This document shows positions 45,005 to 53,303 of a stretch of DNA of 64,000 nucleotides, in pieces. A program made the translations under genes and the position numbers. Source of the stretch: Pelagibacterium sediminicola (GTDB taxonomy: Bacteria > Pseudomonadota > Alphaproteobacteria > Rhizobiales > Devosiaceae); contig NZ_QMEL01000006.1 in assembly GCF_003390885.1 (NCBI RefSeq), positions 1-64,000 on the forward strand, written 5' to 3'. Under the pieces are notes generated by a model. That model worked only from the letters and a program-made list of their open reading frames with translations. It was not told the DNA's origin and did not search any database. Numbering within the stretch: the first letter of the stretch is position 1; each line of letters starts with the position of its first letter.

Positions 45005-46070
45005 CGATCCTGAGATCCGCCGCGCTGCGCGAGGCGGGCGTCGTGACCGGGGCGACGGTTCCGTCATCGCGCGGCCGCGGGCGCGGTAGCGGAATATCGA
45101 CCAGCCCCGAGGTATCGGCCACCACCGTCTCCGCCGCACGGCGCGGATCGCGTTGGGGCAGGGGGAAGGTCACCTCGTCGAAGGCGATGATGGCGCGCGA
45201 CTGCCCGTCCTCGCCGTCGCCCATGGTGATCGAACCAAGCGCCTCGCGCTGCCGGCACGAGCAGTTTTCGGCAACCTCCTGCCGAAAAAGGAAGGCATAG
45301 GGCATCGAGCGGTACGGGGCGCCGGAAAGCGAAATCATGTCCTCGGGCTCTTCCCCCGGATTGCGGTATGAAAACAGCAGCACGTCGGTGCCCGGACACA
45401 TCTCGTGGCAGCGGATGGCGTCCTGCCCGATGAAATCGTCGGTCGTCGAAAAGCTGATCGGCCAGTAAAACCCGTCGCAGGTCCGCACGCAAACCGTACG
45501 GCGCGTGGCCATGGTCGACCACGGATCGAACGGGGATTCCCTGTAGTCGTCGCCGAAAAAGGGATCGTTGCCGCCAAAGATCTGGTTGAGCAGCGGCTGG
45601 CGCTGGCCGGGGAAGGCGGCCCCGCTCTGGTTGCCGCCCGCGCTGCAATTGAACCGTGCCGAATCCTGGAGCAGCCGCTCCCGGTTCTGGGCCAGCGATT
45701 GCCCCTCGCGCGCCGCGCCGGTCAGTTGCTGCACCTGCGAGCGCCCGCTGGTGATGGCCTGGGCGAGCGTCCGGCATTGTCCGCTCAATGCCTGCCCGGC
45801 ATTGAGCGCCTGCTGGCACCCGCCGCGAATCCACGTGCTTTCGTCCTGGCGCACGCGGTTCTCGGTCTGGCGCAGGCTGGCAACGATGTTCTGGTAGTTG
45901 GTATAGGCGACATTGCGCTCGATCCCGCGCAACAGCGCGATGATCTGCGTACAGGCCTGGTTCTGGGCCAGCGCCACCGACATGTCGGCGGCAACAAGCG
46001 TAAGCGCCGCCATGACCGCCAGCATCAGCCGTGCAAGGGAACTCAACCGCAAATCCCTGCCATGTCCCAT
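44928..46070 (-). CDS. DUF2865 domain-containing secreted protein
   Basis: Protein of about 380 aa. A signal segment ([20 protein letters not shown], cut near ALAQ) precedes a helical, Cys-containing region and then the DUF2865 core with [24 protein letters not shown] and [11 protein letters not shown]. Paired cysteines suggest disulfides in the periplasm. The start is set at 46070 because upstream starts (46163) fall inside an intergenic palindrome; 46091 is also possible. The family is restricted to alphaproteobacteria and has no known role. Its last codons overlap the end of gltX. Confidence 0.8.
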   Translation of the reverse strand: MGHGRDLRLSSLARLMLAVMAALTLVAADMSVALAQNQACTQIIALLRGIERNVAYTNYQNIVASLRQTENRVRQDESTWIRGGCQQALNAGQALSGQCRTLAQAITSGRSQVQQLTGAAREGQSLAQNRERLLQDSARFNCSAGGNQSGAAFPGQRQPLLNQIFGGNDPFFGDDYRESPFDPWSTMATRRTVCVRTCDGFYWPISFSTTDDFIGQDAIRCHEMCPGTDVLLFSYRNPGEEPEDMISLSGAPYRSMPYAFLFRQEVAENCSCRQREALGSITMGDGEDGQSRAIIAFDEVTFPLPQRDPRRAAETVVADTSGLVDIPLPRPRPRDDGTVAPVTTPASRSAADLRIVNFGDRPVRIVGPETPFVPRAEEAS

Positions 46071-46134
46071 GAAACCAAACCCGCGCCGCATCGCCAATTG
46101 GGGTACGCGGCGTTTTCCCGCAAAGCAAGACTGT

Positions 46135-46243
46135 AGAGCGTTTCCAGCATAAGTGGATACCACTTATGCGGTTCGGAAACGCGATATAACAAAGACTTAG
46201 AGCATTCCCTGTTTTGATTCCATCAAAACAGGGAATGCTCTAA
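46135..46243. repeat. Two long intergenic hairpins
   Basis: Palindrome 1 (46135-46182) pairs AGAGCGTTTCC and CATAAGTGG with CCACTTATG and GGAAACGC. Palindrome 2 (46197-46243) is a perfect 22-bp stem starting TTAGAGCATTCCC with only a TCC loop. Both begin with the AGAGC motif of intergenic palindromes in Hyphomicrobiales. Confidence 0.8.
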
Positions 46244-46291
46244 CTGCTGAAACGGTCTTCACGCCAATCACGTGTCCGGTATAGTCCCCCC

Positions 46292-47299
46292 ATGAAACTC
46301 GCAACGCTCCGTAATGGCCGCCCGGATGGCCACCTCGTCATCGTCTCGCGCGACCTGTCGCGCTTCGCTTCTGCGGGGCGGATCGCCCCCAACCTTCAGG
46401 CGGCGCTTGACGACTGGGACCGTTGCGCCCCGATCCTGCGCGCCGTCTCCGACCAGCTCGACAATAACGAGATCGCCGGAATGCGTTTCGTGCCCTCCGA
46501 GGCGCTGGCCCCGATCCCTCGCGCCTTCCAGTGGATCGATGGCGCGGGCTATATGGTCCACCTCGACCGGGTGCGCTCATTGAAGGGATCGAGGGACGCC
46601 GAATTGCAGGACCAGCGCCCGCTGCTTTATCAGGGGGCTTCGGACAGCCTGACCGGCCCCACCGCGCCCATCGTCGTCCCCGAGGGTGATCTGGCCATCG
46701 ATTTCGAGGCCGAGGTGGCTGTGGTCACCGCCCATGTGCCGATGATGCCTTCAAAAGAAGAGGCTACGGCGGCCATCCGCCTCATCGGCATCTGCAATGA
46801 TGTCTCCCTGCGGCGGCTGGTGGCCGACGATCTCCAGAACGGCTTCGGGTTCTTCCACGCCAAGCCCTCGACCAGTTTCGGCCCGGTATTCGTCACCCCC
46901 GACGAGCTTGGCGAGAACTGGCGCGACAACCGCGTGCACCTCAAGGTGCGCTCGCACGTCAACAAGAGCCTTTACGGCCAGCCCAACGCAGGCATCGACA
47001 TGCGCTTCGATTTCGCTGACCTCATCGTGGAAGCCGCCCGCACGCGCGAGTTGGGCACCGGCACGATCATCGGCTCGGGCACCGTCGCCAACGCCCACGA
47101 GGAAATCCTGCCCATCCGGGGCAACGGCATCGGCTTTTCCTGCATCGTCGAGGCGAGGACCATGGAAAAGATCAAGATCGGCGCCCCGCGCACTCCTTTC
47201 CTCAAGCCCGGCGACAGGGTGCGTATCGAGGCCGTCGATGAAAATGGCCGCTCGGTGTTCGGCGCCATCGAACAGGACGTGACGCTGCTGGCCCGCTGA
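46292..47299 (+). CDS. Fumarylacetoacetate hydrolase family protein
   Basis: Protein of 335 aa. The core of the FAH fold is visible: VVPEGDLAIDFEAEVAVVTAH with the metal-binding Glu residues, IGICNDVSLR, FHAKPSTSFGPVFVTPDEL, and LGTGTIIGSGTVAN. The family hydrolyses or hydrates C-C bonds next to keto groups in aromatic and sugar-acid catabolism, using Mg or Ca. It has its own promoter after a pair of hairpins and no obvious operon partner, so the substrate is unknown. Confidence 0.88.
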   Translation: MKLATLRNGRPDGHLVIVSRDLSRFASAGRIAPNLQAALDDWDRCAPILRAVSDQLDNNEIAGMRFVPSEALAPIPRAFQWIDGAGYMVHLDRVRSLKGSRDAELQDQRPLLYQGASDSLTGPTAPIVVPEGDLAIDFEAEVAVVTAHVPMMPSKEEATAAIRLIGICNDVSLRRLVADDLQNGFGFFHAKPSTSFGPVFVTPDELGENWRDNRVHLKVRSHVNKSLYGQPNAGIDMRFDFADLIVEAARTRELGTGTIIGSGTVANAHEEILPIRGNGIGFSCIVEARTMEKIKIGAPRTPFLKPGDRVRIEAVDENGRSVFGAIEQDVTLLAR

Positions 47300-47512
47300 A
47301 TTGCCCAACCTGCTGGCGCGCCGTCCTTTTCGCGCTTGATTTGCGCGTCTCCCGAGTCCATTGTGCACGCCATGAAAACCGTTAAACCGATCTGCATTAT
47401 CGGCTGCATCATTATTCGCTGACCACTCGCTGGCGGCGCGGTTTTCTTTGATCCCCAAGACCGGATTGGACCCGCTGCCAGCGTGAAACACCGCATGTGG
47501 GGACTCTTTTCG

Positions 47513-48892
47513 ATGGCGCTCGTTACCAGTCTCAGGCTCTACAACACGCTCGCGCGGAATAAGGAGGCGTTCAAGCCGATCGATCCCGCCAATGTGCGCA
47601 TGTATGTCTGCGGCCCCACGGTTTACGATTTCGCCCATATCGGCAACGGGCGCCCGGTTATCGTGTTCGACGTGCTGTTCCGCCTGCTCCGGCATCTCTA
47701 CGGCGACCGGCACGTCACCTATGTGCGCAACATCACCGACGTCGACGACAAGATCAACGCCCGCGCCCTCCGCGACTTCCCCGGTCTGCCGCTCAACGAA
47801 GCGATCCGCAAGGTGACCGAAACCACCGCGTCCCGGTTCCGCGAGGATGCGCAGGCGCTCGGGTGCTTGGAGCCCACCCACGAGCCGCGCGCCACCGAAC
47901 ATATCGGCGACATGATCGCGATCATCGAAAGCCTCATCGAAAAGGGCCACGCCTATGAGGCGGGCGGCGAGGTGCTGTTCCGCGTCGAATCCATGCCCGA
48001 ATACGGCCAGCTTTCGGGGCGCAAACTCGAGGACAACATCGCAGGTGCCCGTGTCGCGGTCGAAGCCCACAAGGAAAATCCCGCCGATTTCGTGCTCTGG
48101 AAGCTCTCGAGCGAGGACGAACCGGGCTGGGAGAGCCCCTGGGGCCGGGGACGGCCGGGCTGGCACATCGAGTGCTCGGCGATGAGCGAGACGTTTCTGG
48201 GCCAGGTTTTCGACATTCACGGCGGCGGGCTGGACCTGATCTTCCCCCACCACGAAAACGAGATCGCCCAGTCCCGCTGCGCCCACGGCACCAACATGAT
48301 GGCCAACTACTGGATGCATAACGGCTATCTTCAGGTCGAGGGCCGGAAGATGAGCAAGTCCGAGGGCAATTTCATCACCATCCACGACCTGCTGGAAACC
48401 GACACGTTCGGTGGCCGGAAATGGCCCGGCGAAGTGCTGCGGCTGGCGATGCTGATGACCCACTACCGCGAGCCGATCGATTTTTCCGTGGCGCGGCTGG
48501 AGGAGGCCGAACGCATCGCGCTACGTGCCCACGAATATGTCGAGGGTGTGGAGGCCGGAACAGCGCCTACTGAATTCGTGGCTCTTCTGGCCGACGATCT
48601 CAATACCCCCGGCGCCATCAACTGGCTGAGCGCCCAGCGCAAGGACAGTGCCATCACCCCGGCCGATTTCAGGGCAGCCTATGAGCTTTTGGGCCTGACG
48701 CTGGCTCGCCGGGACGTGCAACCTGCCTTCGACCCCGAACACTTCGTCACCGAACGCCTTGCCGCGCTGGCCGCAAAAGACTTCGCCAAGGCCGACGCCA
48801 TCCGCGCCGAACTGCTCGAACAGGGTATCCAGCTGATGGACTACAAGGACGAGAGCGGCGAGCGCCGGACGAAGTGGGAGGTCAGGCGGTGA
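47513..48892 (+). CDS. cysS: Cysteine--tRNA ligase
   Basis: Class I synthetase of about 459 aa. It has [15 protein letters not shown] (HIGH with the zinc Cys), [26 protein letters not shown] (zinc Cys), [13 protein letters not shown] and the KMSKS motif [11 protein letters not shown]. The start is put at ATG 47513, which has GGGGA upstream, rather than ATG 47495 or the more distant codon at 47483. The 213-bp space upstream has no gene. Confidence 0.94.
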   Translation: MALVTSLRLYNTLARNKEAFKPIDPANVRMYVCGPTVYDFAHIGNGRPVIVFDVLFRLLRHLYGDRHVTYVRNITDVDDKINARALRDFPGLPLNEAIRKVTETTASRFREDAQALGCLEPTHEPRATEHIGDMIAIIESLIEKGHAYEAGGEVLFRVESMPEYGQLSGRKLEDNIAGARVAVEAHKENPADFVLWKLSSEDEPGWESPWGRGRPGWHIECSAMSETFLGQVFDIHGGGLDLIFPHHENEIAQSRCAHGTNMMANYWMHNGYLQVEGRKMSKSEGNFITIHDLLETDTFGGRKWPGEVLRLAMLMTHYREPIDFSVARLEEAERIALRAHEYVEGVEAGTAPTEFVALLADDLNTPGAINWLSAQRKDSAITPADFRAAYELLGLTLARRDVQPAFDPEHFVTERLAALAAKDFAKADAIRAELLEQGIQLMDYKDESGERRTKWEVRR

Positions 48893-48930
48893 GTGGAAAG
48901 AGGGATAGGCCGGACGAGGGGGGAGGGATC

Positions 48931-49066
48931 GCGCACCCCTCACCCCCAGCCCCTCTCCCTCAAGGGGAGAGGGGGGCTCAAGAACCGAAGAGCCCCGGTT
49001 GCCCTTCTCCCCTTGAGGGAGAAGGTGGCCCGGCGCAGCCGGGTCGGATGAGGGGTGCTGCGGTGC
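48931..49066 (+). repeat. CCCCTCTCC palindromic repeat family, copy 4
   Basis: It starts GCGCACCCCTCACCCCCAGC, contains CTCTCCC-TCAAG-GGGAGAG, a near-identical CTTCTCCCC-TTGA-GGGAGAAG, and ends GGATGAGGGGTGCTGCGGTG. It lies directly after cysS and supplies the likely start and GAGGGG of the DUF559 gene. Confidence 0.8.
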
Positions 49067-49476
49067 CCCGGCAACCTGCCGGGTCGCAATGGCGGCACGA
49101 AACCCCCAGGCGCAATCGCGGTTTCGCCAAAACCATGCGCCGCAACCCCACCGAGGCGGAACAAAAGCTCTGGCTGCTCCTCAAGGATCGCCGCTTTGCC
49201 AGCTACAAGTTCCGCCGCCAGGTGCCCATTGGCCCCTATATTGCGGATTTCGTCTGCTATTCCGCGCGCCTGATCGTCGAACTCGACGGCAGCCAGCACG
49301 CCGACGGGGTCGATATCCGGCGCGATGAATGGCTTGCCGCCAAGGGGTTTGAGGTGCTGCGTGTCTGGAACAACGATCTCACATCCGGGGAAGCCGCTGT
49401 TTCCGACGCTATCTGGAACCGTCTTGACGCGAGCGCCCATGGCCGGCATCCACTCCAATCCAGCGATACTCAATGA
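49063..49476 (+). CDS. DUF559 domain-containing protein (putative endonuclease fold)
   Basis: Up to 137 aa. The DUF559 core is clear: TMRRNPTEAEQKLWLLLKDR, FRRQVPIGPYIADFVCY with a catalytic Asp, LIVELDGSQH with the Glu-x-Asp, and GFEVLRVWNNDL. This is the very-short-patch-repair-like restriction-endonuclease fold. The start is uncertain: GTG 49063 lies at the end of a repeat with GAGGGG upstream, while ATG 49135 begins the conserved core. The frame also stays open through the whole repeat back to 48874. It overlaps cimA by 4 bp. Confidence 0.72.
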   Translation: MPRQPAGSQWRHETPRRNRGFAKTMRRNPTEAEQKLWLLLKDRRFASYKFRRQVPIGPYIADFVCYSARLIVELDGSQHADGVDIRRDEWLAAKGFEVLRVWNNDLTSGEAAVSDAIWNRLDASAHGRHPLQSSDTQ

Positions 49477-51068
49477 CCAAAGAACGCCTCTATCTTTTCG
49501 ATACGACCCTGCGCGATGGCGCCCAGACCACGGGCGTTGAATTTTCGCTTGAGGACAAGATCACCATCGCCGGGCTGCTCGACGGGTTGGGGATCGATTA
49601 TGTCGAGGGTGGTTATCCGGGGGCCAATGTGGTCGATACCGCGCTGTTTGAAGAAAAGCGCACGACATCGGCGCAGTTTGTCGCCTTCGGCATGACCAAG
49701 CGGGCCGGGCGTTCGGTTGCCAACGATCCCGGCATTCAGGATCTGGTGGGGTCGGCGGCCGACGCGGTATGCTTCGTCTCCAAGGCCTGGGACCATCAGG
49801 TCAAGCTCGCGTTGGGCATCTCGACGAAGGAAAACCTCAAGAGCCTTTCAGAAAGCATCGCCGCCGCGATCGCGGCGGGCAAGGAAGCGTTCGTCGATTG
49901 CGAGCATTTCTTCGACGGCTACAAGGCCAACCGGGACTATGCGCTCGCCTCTGTCAGCACCGCGCTGGAGGCCGGCGCGCGCTGGGTGGTGCTGTGCGAC
50001 ACCAATGGCGGCACCATGCCTTCGGAAATCGAGGAAATCGTCACCGATGTGCTGAGCGTTGCGCCAGGCGACAGGCTTGGCATCCACGCCCATGACGACA
50101 CCGGTCAGGCCGTGGCCAATTCGCTTGCCGCCGTGCGCGCGGGCGTGCGGCACATACAAGGCACGCTCAACGGGCTGGGTGAACGCTGCGGCAACGCCAA
50201 TCTCGTGACGCTGATTCCCACTCTCGTGCTCAAGCCGGTGTTCGCCGAGCGTTTCGAGACCGGCATCACTGTGGAAAAACTCAGGACCCTGACCCATGTT
50301 TCGCGCGTCTTCGATGAGATATTGAACCGCGCCCCCTATCGCCAGGCGCCCTATGTCGGCGCATCGGCCTTTGCGACCAAGGCGGGCATCCATGCCTCGG
50401 CGCTCGCCAAGGACCCCTCGACCTATGAGCATGTGGCGCCAGAGAGCGTAGGCAACGAGCGCGCGGTGATGGTCTCCCAGCAGGCGGGAAAATCCAACCT
50501 CCTGACCGCGCTGGCGCGTTTCGGAATCGATCTTGCCAAGGACGACCCGCGCCTCGACAAGATGCTCCGGCAGGTCAAGGAGCGCGAGGCGCGCGGCTAT
50601 TCCTATGACGGGGCCGAAGCCTCGTTCTATCTTCTCGCTCACAAAGTGTTGGGAACGCTTCCCTTTTTCTTCGACGTCACGAGCTATCGCGTCGGTGTCG
50701 AGCGCCGCCACAATGCGCGGGGCGATCTGATCACCGTCTCCGAGGCGGTGGTCAAGATCGACATCGAGGGCGAGATGTTCATGTCGGTCGCCGAAGGCAA
50801 CGGCCCGGTCAACGCGCTCGATCTGGCCATGCGCAAGGACCTGGGCAAGTATTCGCAACGGATCGACGATCTCGAGCTTGTCGATTTCAAAGTCCGTATT
50901 CTGGATGGCGGCACCGGCGCCATCACCCGCGTGCTGATCGAAAGCAGCGACGGAACGGGCGAGCGCTGGTTCACGGTGGGCGTCTCCCCCAATATCATTG
51001 ATGCCTCGTTCGAGGCTTTGTATGAGTCTTTTACCTATAAATTGATGAAGACGCAGGGCGCGCTATAG
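49473..51068 (+). CDS. cimA: (R)-citramalate synthase
   Basis: Protein of 531 aa of the LeuA-like family. The N-terminal barrel has LFDTTLRDGAQTTGVEFS, VEGGYPGAN, LCDTNGGTMPSEIEE and HAHDDTGQAVANSLAA. A C-terminal regulatory domain (from about residue 390) is present, as expected for feedback control. CimA condenses pyruvate with acetyl-CoA for a threonine-independent isoleucine route; the GYPGAN variant and length favour CimA over isopropylmalate or homocitrate synthase. The start overlaps the DUF559 stop by 4 bp. Confidence 0.92.
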   Translation: MTKERLYLFDTTLRDGAQTTGVEFSLEDKITIAGLLDGLGIDYVEGGYPGANVVDTALFEEKRTTSAQFVAFGMTKRAGRSVANDPGIQDLVGSAADAVCFVSKAWDHQVKLALGISTKENLKSLSESIAAAIAAGKEAFVDCEHFFDGYKANRDYALASVSTALEAGARWVVLCDTNGGTMPSEIEEIVTDVLSVAPGDRLGIHAHDDTGQAVANSLAAVRAGVRHIQGTLNGLGERCGNANLVTLIPTLVLKPVFAERFETGITVEKLRTLTHVSRVFDEILNRAPYRQAPYVGASAFATKAGIHASALAKDPSTYEHVAPESVGNERAVMVSQQAGKSNLLTALARFGIDLAKDDPRLDKMLRQVKEREARGYSYDGAEASFYLLAHKVLGTLPFFFDVTSYRVGVERRHNARGDLITVSEAVVKIDIEGEMFMSVAEGNGPVNALDLAMRKDLGKYSQRIDDLELVDFKVRILDGGTGAITRVLIESSDGTGERWFTVGVSPNIIDASFEALYESFTYKLMKTQGAL

Positions 51069-51145
51069 TTCATAAAACAGAAGACCTATCGCCGATTCTT
51101 CATGACCGGCGCTGAGGCGTCGCCCGCTTTTTGGAGGAGGGAACT

Positions 51146-52858
51146 CTGGCCGGCCCATTTACTCCCGTCGTTCTTGCCGTCATTGCCGCCGTCACCACGG
51201 GTGTCGTCGTTGCAGGTGTCGTCACCGGGCCTACGGTCATGGGCTGCATCGAACGCGGCGATTTCAGCCAATGTATCGGCGAGGCTTATTTCGGGGCGGA
51301 ACCCGCCGCCGTGGCAGCGGATGCGCAACCTGAACCGGAGACTGTCGAGCCCGAGCCCGAGGAGCAGGAACCGGTTGCGGCGCTTGTGGTGCCTGAGTTC
51401 ACGCTCGTGCGCGTCGAGCCGGATGGATCAGCGGTCATTGCGGGGGCCGCGACCCCGGACAGTGAAGTCCGCATTTTTGCCAATGACGATCTGCTGGGCA
51501 GCGAGGCCACCGAATCCGGCGGCGATTTTGCATACGTGACCGCCGAGCCGCTGCCCTCGGGCGGCGTGGAACTGCGGCTGCTCGACGTGGCGTCCGGAGA
51601 ATTTGCCACCACCTCGATCGTCGTGATCGTGCAGGACGACAGGACCAGTGAACCCCTTGTGGTCGCTTCCGAACCGGGGGCGGCGAGCGAGATACTGCAG
51701 GGACTCGAAACGCCCGCTGCGCCAGCGGCGATCGAGCCTGCCGCCGAACCGGCACCCGAGCCGGTCGAAGCTGAAACACCCGCGCCGCCAGCCGAGGAAA
51801 TCGTCGCCGTTGCCGAGGCGAACGATACAACGCCCAAGGCCGAAGCGCCTGCGCCCGTCGAGACGGAAGCGCTCGCCGTGGCGGAAACGCCGGTTGTCGA
51901 GGAAACCCCGGCTGTCGAGCAAGCGCCTGCCGTCGAACAAGCCCCGGTCGCACAAGAAACTCCGGCGATGGAAGAAGCTTCAGCCCCCGATGCAACTCCG
52001 GTTGCAGAGGAGGTGCCGGCGCCCGAGCCGGATGTCCAGGAGGACGTCGTGGAGCCGCGCCCGGCTGTCGAGGAAACGGTTGCGGTGGCCGCGCCTGCCG
52101 AACCCGCCGCGCCGGAAGCGCCCGAGACGCCCGCTGTCGCGATCGTGCCGCCCACCATAGATGCCGTTGAAATCGATGGCGACCGCAACTTCTTTGCCGG
52201 TGGCGGCACCGAAGATCTGGTCCTGCGTCTTTACGTGGAGAATCGTCCGGTCGGCACGGCCGAGGTTCAGGATGGCCGTTGGCTGATCGAGGCGGAAAAC
52301 GTGCTCACGGCGCAATCGCAGCGCATCCGCGCCGACATGATCGATGCGGAGGGCGAGGTCGTGGGGCGGGCGGAAGTTGATTTCGTCATCGATCTGCCCG
52401 AGCCCGATCCGGTAGACGCACCCGTTGAGGGAGCTGAACAGGTGAGCGCCGTGGCCGAAGCGCCCGAGCTTGCTGTGGAACCCGAACCTGTCGTGGACTC
52501 TGCGCCAGCGCCTGTGTCCCAGCCCACACCCGAGGTGGCGTCTGAACCGGAGGCCGCTCCCGTGACAACGCCTGAGCCCGAGGGAGTATCGGAGCCTGCC
52601 CCGGAGCCACAGCCAGCGGCGGAACCGGTTCCAACCCTTGTCGGTGTCATCGAAGGCGAGCGCACCACATCGGGCCATGTCATCATCCGGCGTGGCGATA
52701 ACCTTTGGACCATCGCGCGGCGCGTTTATGGCGAGGGGCTTCGCTATACCCAGATATACGAGGCCAATGCCAACCATATCCGTGACCCAGATCTGATCTA
52801 CCCGGGTCAGGTGTTCGACCTGCCGGGCAGCGATATGGTGATCGGCGAACAGGATTGA
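51146..52858 (+). CDS. LysM domain protein with a long Ala/Pro/Glu-rich region
   Basis: Protein of about 570 aa. One N-terminal membrane segment (VVLAVIAAVTTGVVVAGVV) is followed by acidic, Pro/Ala/Glu-rich low-complexity sequence (about residues 55-90 and 180-340), two Ig-like segments (ITPDSEVRIF-type near 105; DGDRNFFAGGG near 345) and a C-terminal LysM (GHVIIRRGDNLWTIARRVYGEG). It is probably anchored in the inner membrane and binds peptidoglycan. No ATG or GTG fits: a strong GGAGGAGGGA at 51132-51141 precedes CTG 51146, the likeliest start; TTG 51131 is the alternative. Confidence 0.8.
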   Translation: MAGPFTPVVLAVIAAVTTGVVVAGVVTGPTVMGCIERGDFSQCIGEAYFGAEPAAVAADAQPEPETVEPEPEEQEPVAALVVPEFTLVRVEPDGSAVIAGAATPDSEVRIFANDDLLGSEATESGGDFAYVTAEPLPSGGVELRLLDVASGEFATTSIVVIVQDDRTSEPLVVASEPGAASEILQGLETPAAPAAIEPAAEPAPEPVEAETPAPPAEEIVAVAEANDTTPKAEAPAPVETEALAVAETPVVEETPAVEQAPAVEQAPVAQETPAMEEASAPDATPVAEEVPAPEPDVQEDVVEPRPAVEETVAVAAPAEPAAPEAPETPAVAIVPPTIDAVEIDGDRNFFAGGGTEDLVLRLYVENRPVGTAEVQDGRWLIEAENVLTAQSQRIRADMIDAEGEVVGRAEVDFVIDLPEPDPVDAPVEGAEQVSAVAEAPELAVEPEPVVDSAPAPVSQPTPEVASEPEAAPVTTPEPEGVSEPAPEPQPAAEPVPTLVGVIEGERTTSGHVIIRRGDNLWTIARRVYGEGLRYTQIYEANANHIRDPDLIYPGQVFDLPGSDMVIGEQD

Positions 52859-52932
52859 TCCCGTTAAGTCGGGATGGACCCATCCGCGCCGGACTTGTTT
52901 CCGGCGGAAATTTCTTCTATCGTAAAATAACG

Positions 52933-53274
52933 ATGGAAGATGATGGCATGGAAGACGAACAGCTTTCTTTGACCCTGCGGGCGCTTGGCCATCCGGTCCG
53001 GCTCGAGATTCTGCGCATCCTGATGGCGCGGGCCGACAGTTGCTGCTGTAACGACATCACCGACTGCCTGTCTCTGGCCCAGAGCACGGTCTCCCAGCAT
53101 CTCAAGGTCCTGCTCGATGCTGGCATCATTGAGCGTGAGGCGCGGGGCACGCGTAACAATTATTGCGTATGCATCGACCGGCTCGCCGCGTTCGGCACCG
53201 CCGTCACCGCCTATCTCGACAAACTTGGGCGGGTGCCAGCGGCCTGCAACCCTACGCTCGCAAGCACATTCTGA
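52933..53274 (+). CDS. ArsR family transcriptional regulator
   Basis: Protein of about 113 aa. Winged helix-turn-helix with LGHPVRLEILRILMARA, then a Cys-rich helix start SCCCNDITDCL and the recognition helix LAQSTVSQHLKVLLDAG. The run of three cysteines sits where As/Cd-type sensors carry their metal-binding CxC, and a YCVC follows in the wing. It is 29 bp upstream of the Atm1-type exporter gene and probably controls it. The start may be 52933 or 52948 (the latter has GGAAGA upstream). Confidence 0.88.
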   Translation: MEDDGMEDEQLSLTLRALGHPVRLEILRILMARADSCCCNDITDCLSLAQSTVSQHLKVLLDAGIIEREARGTRNNYCVCIDRLAAFGTAVTAYLDKLGRVPAACNPTLASTF

Positions 53275-53303
53275 TACCTCACTCCGACTTCAAGGCATAA
53301 CAA

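Noticed and set aside
46751-48463. Minus-strand open frame of 570 codons
   Set aside because: It runs antisense through the FAH and cysS genes, which both have complete catalytic motifs. No ribosome site or motif supports it.
51286-52777. Several Ser/Ala-rich and Gly/Arg-rich open frames opposite the LysM gene
   Set aside because: They mirror the Pro/Ala/Glu-rich low-complexity codons of the plus-strand gene and have no conserved domain.
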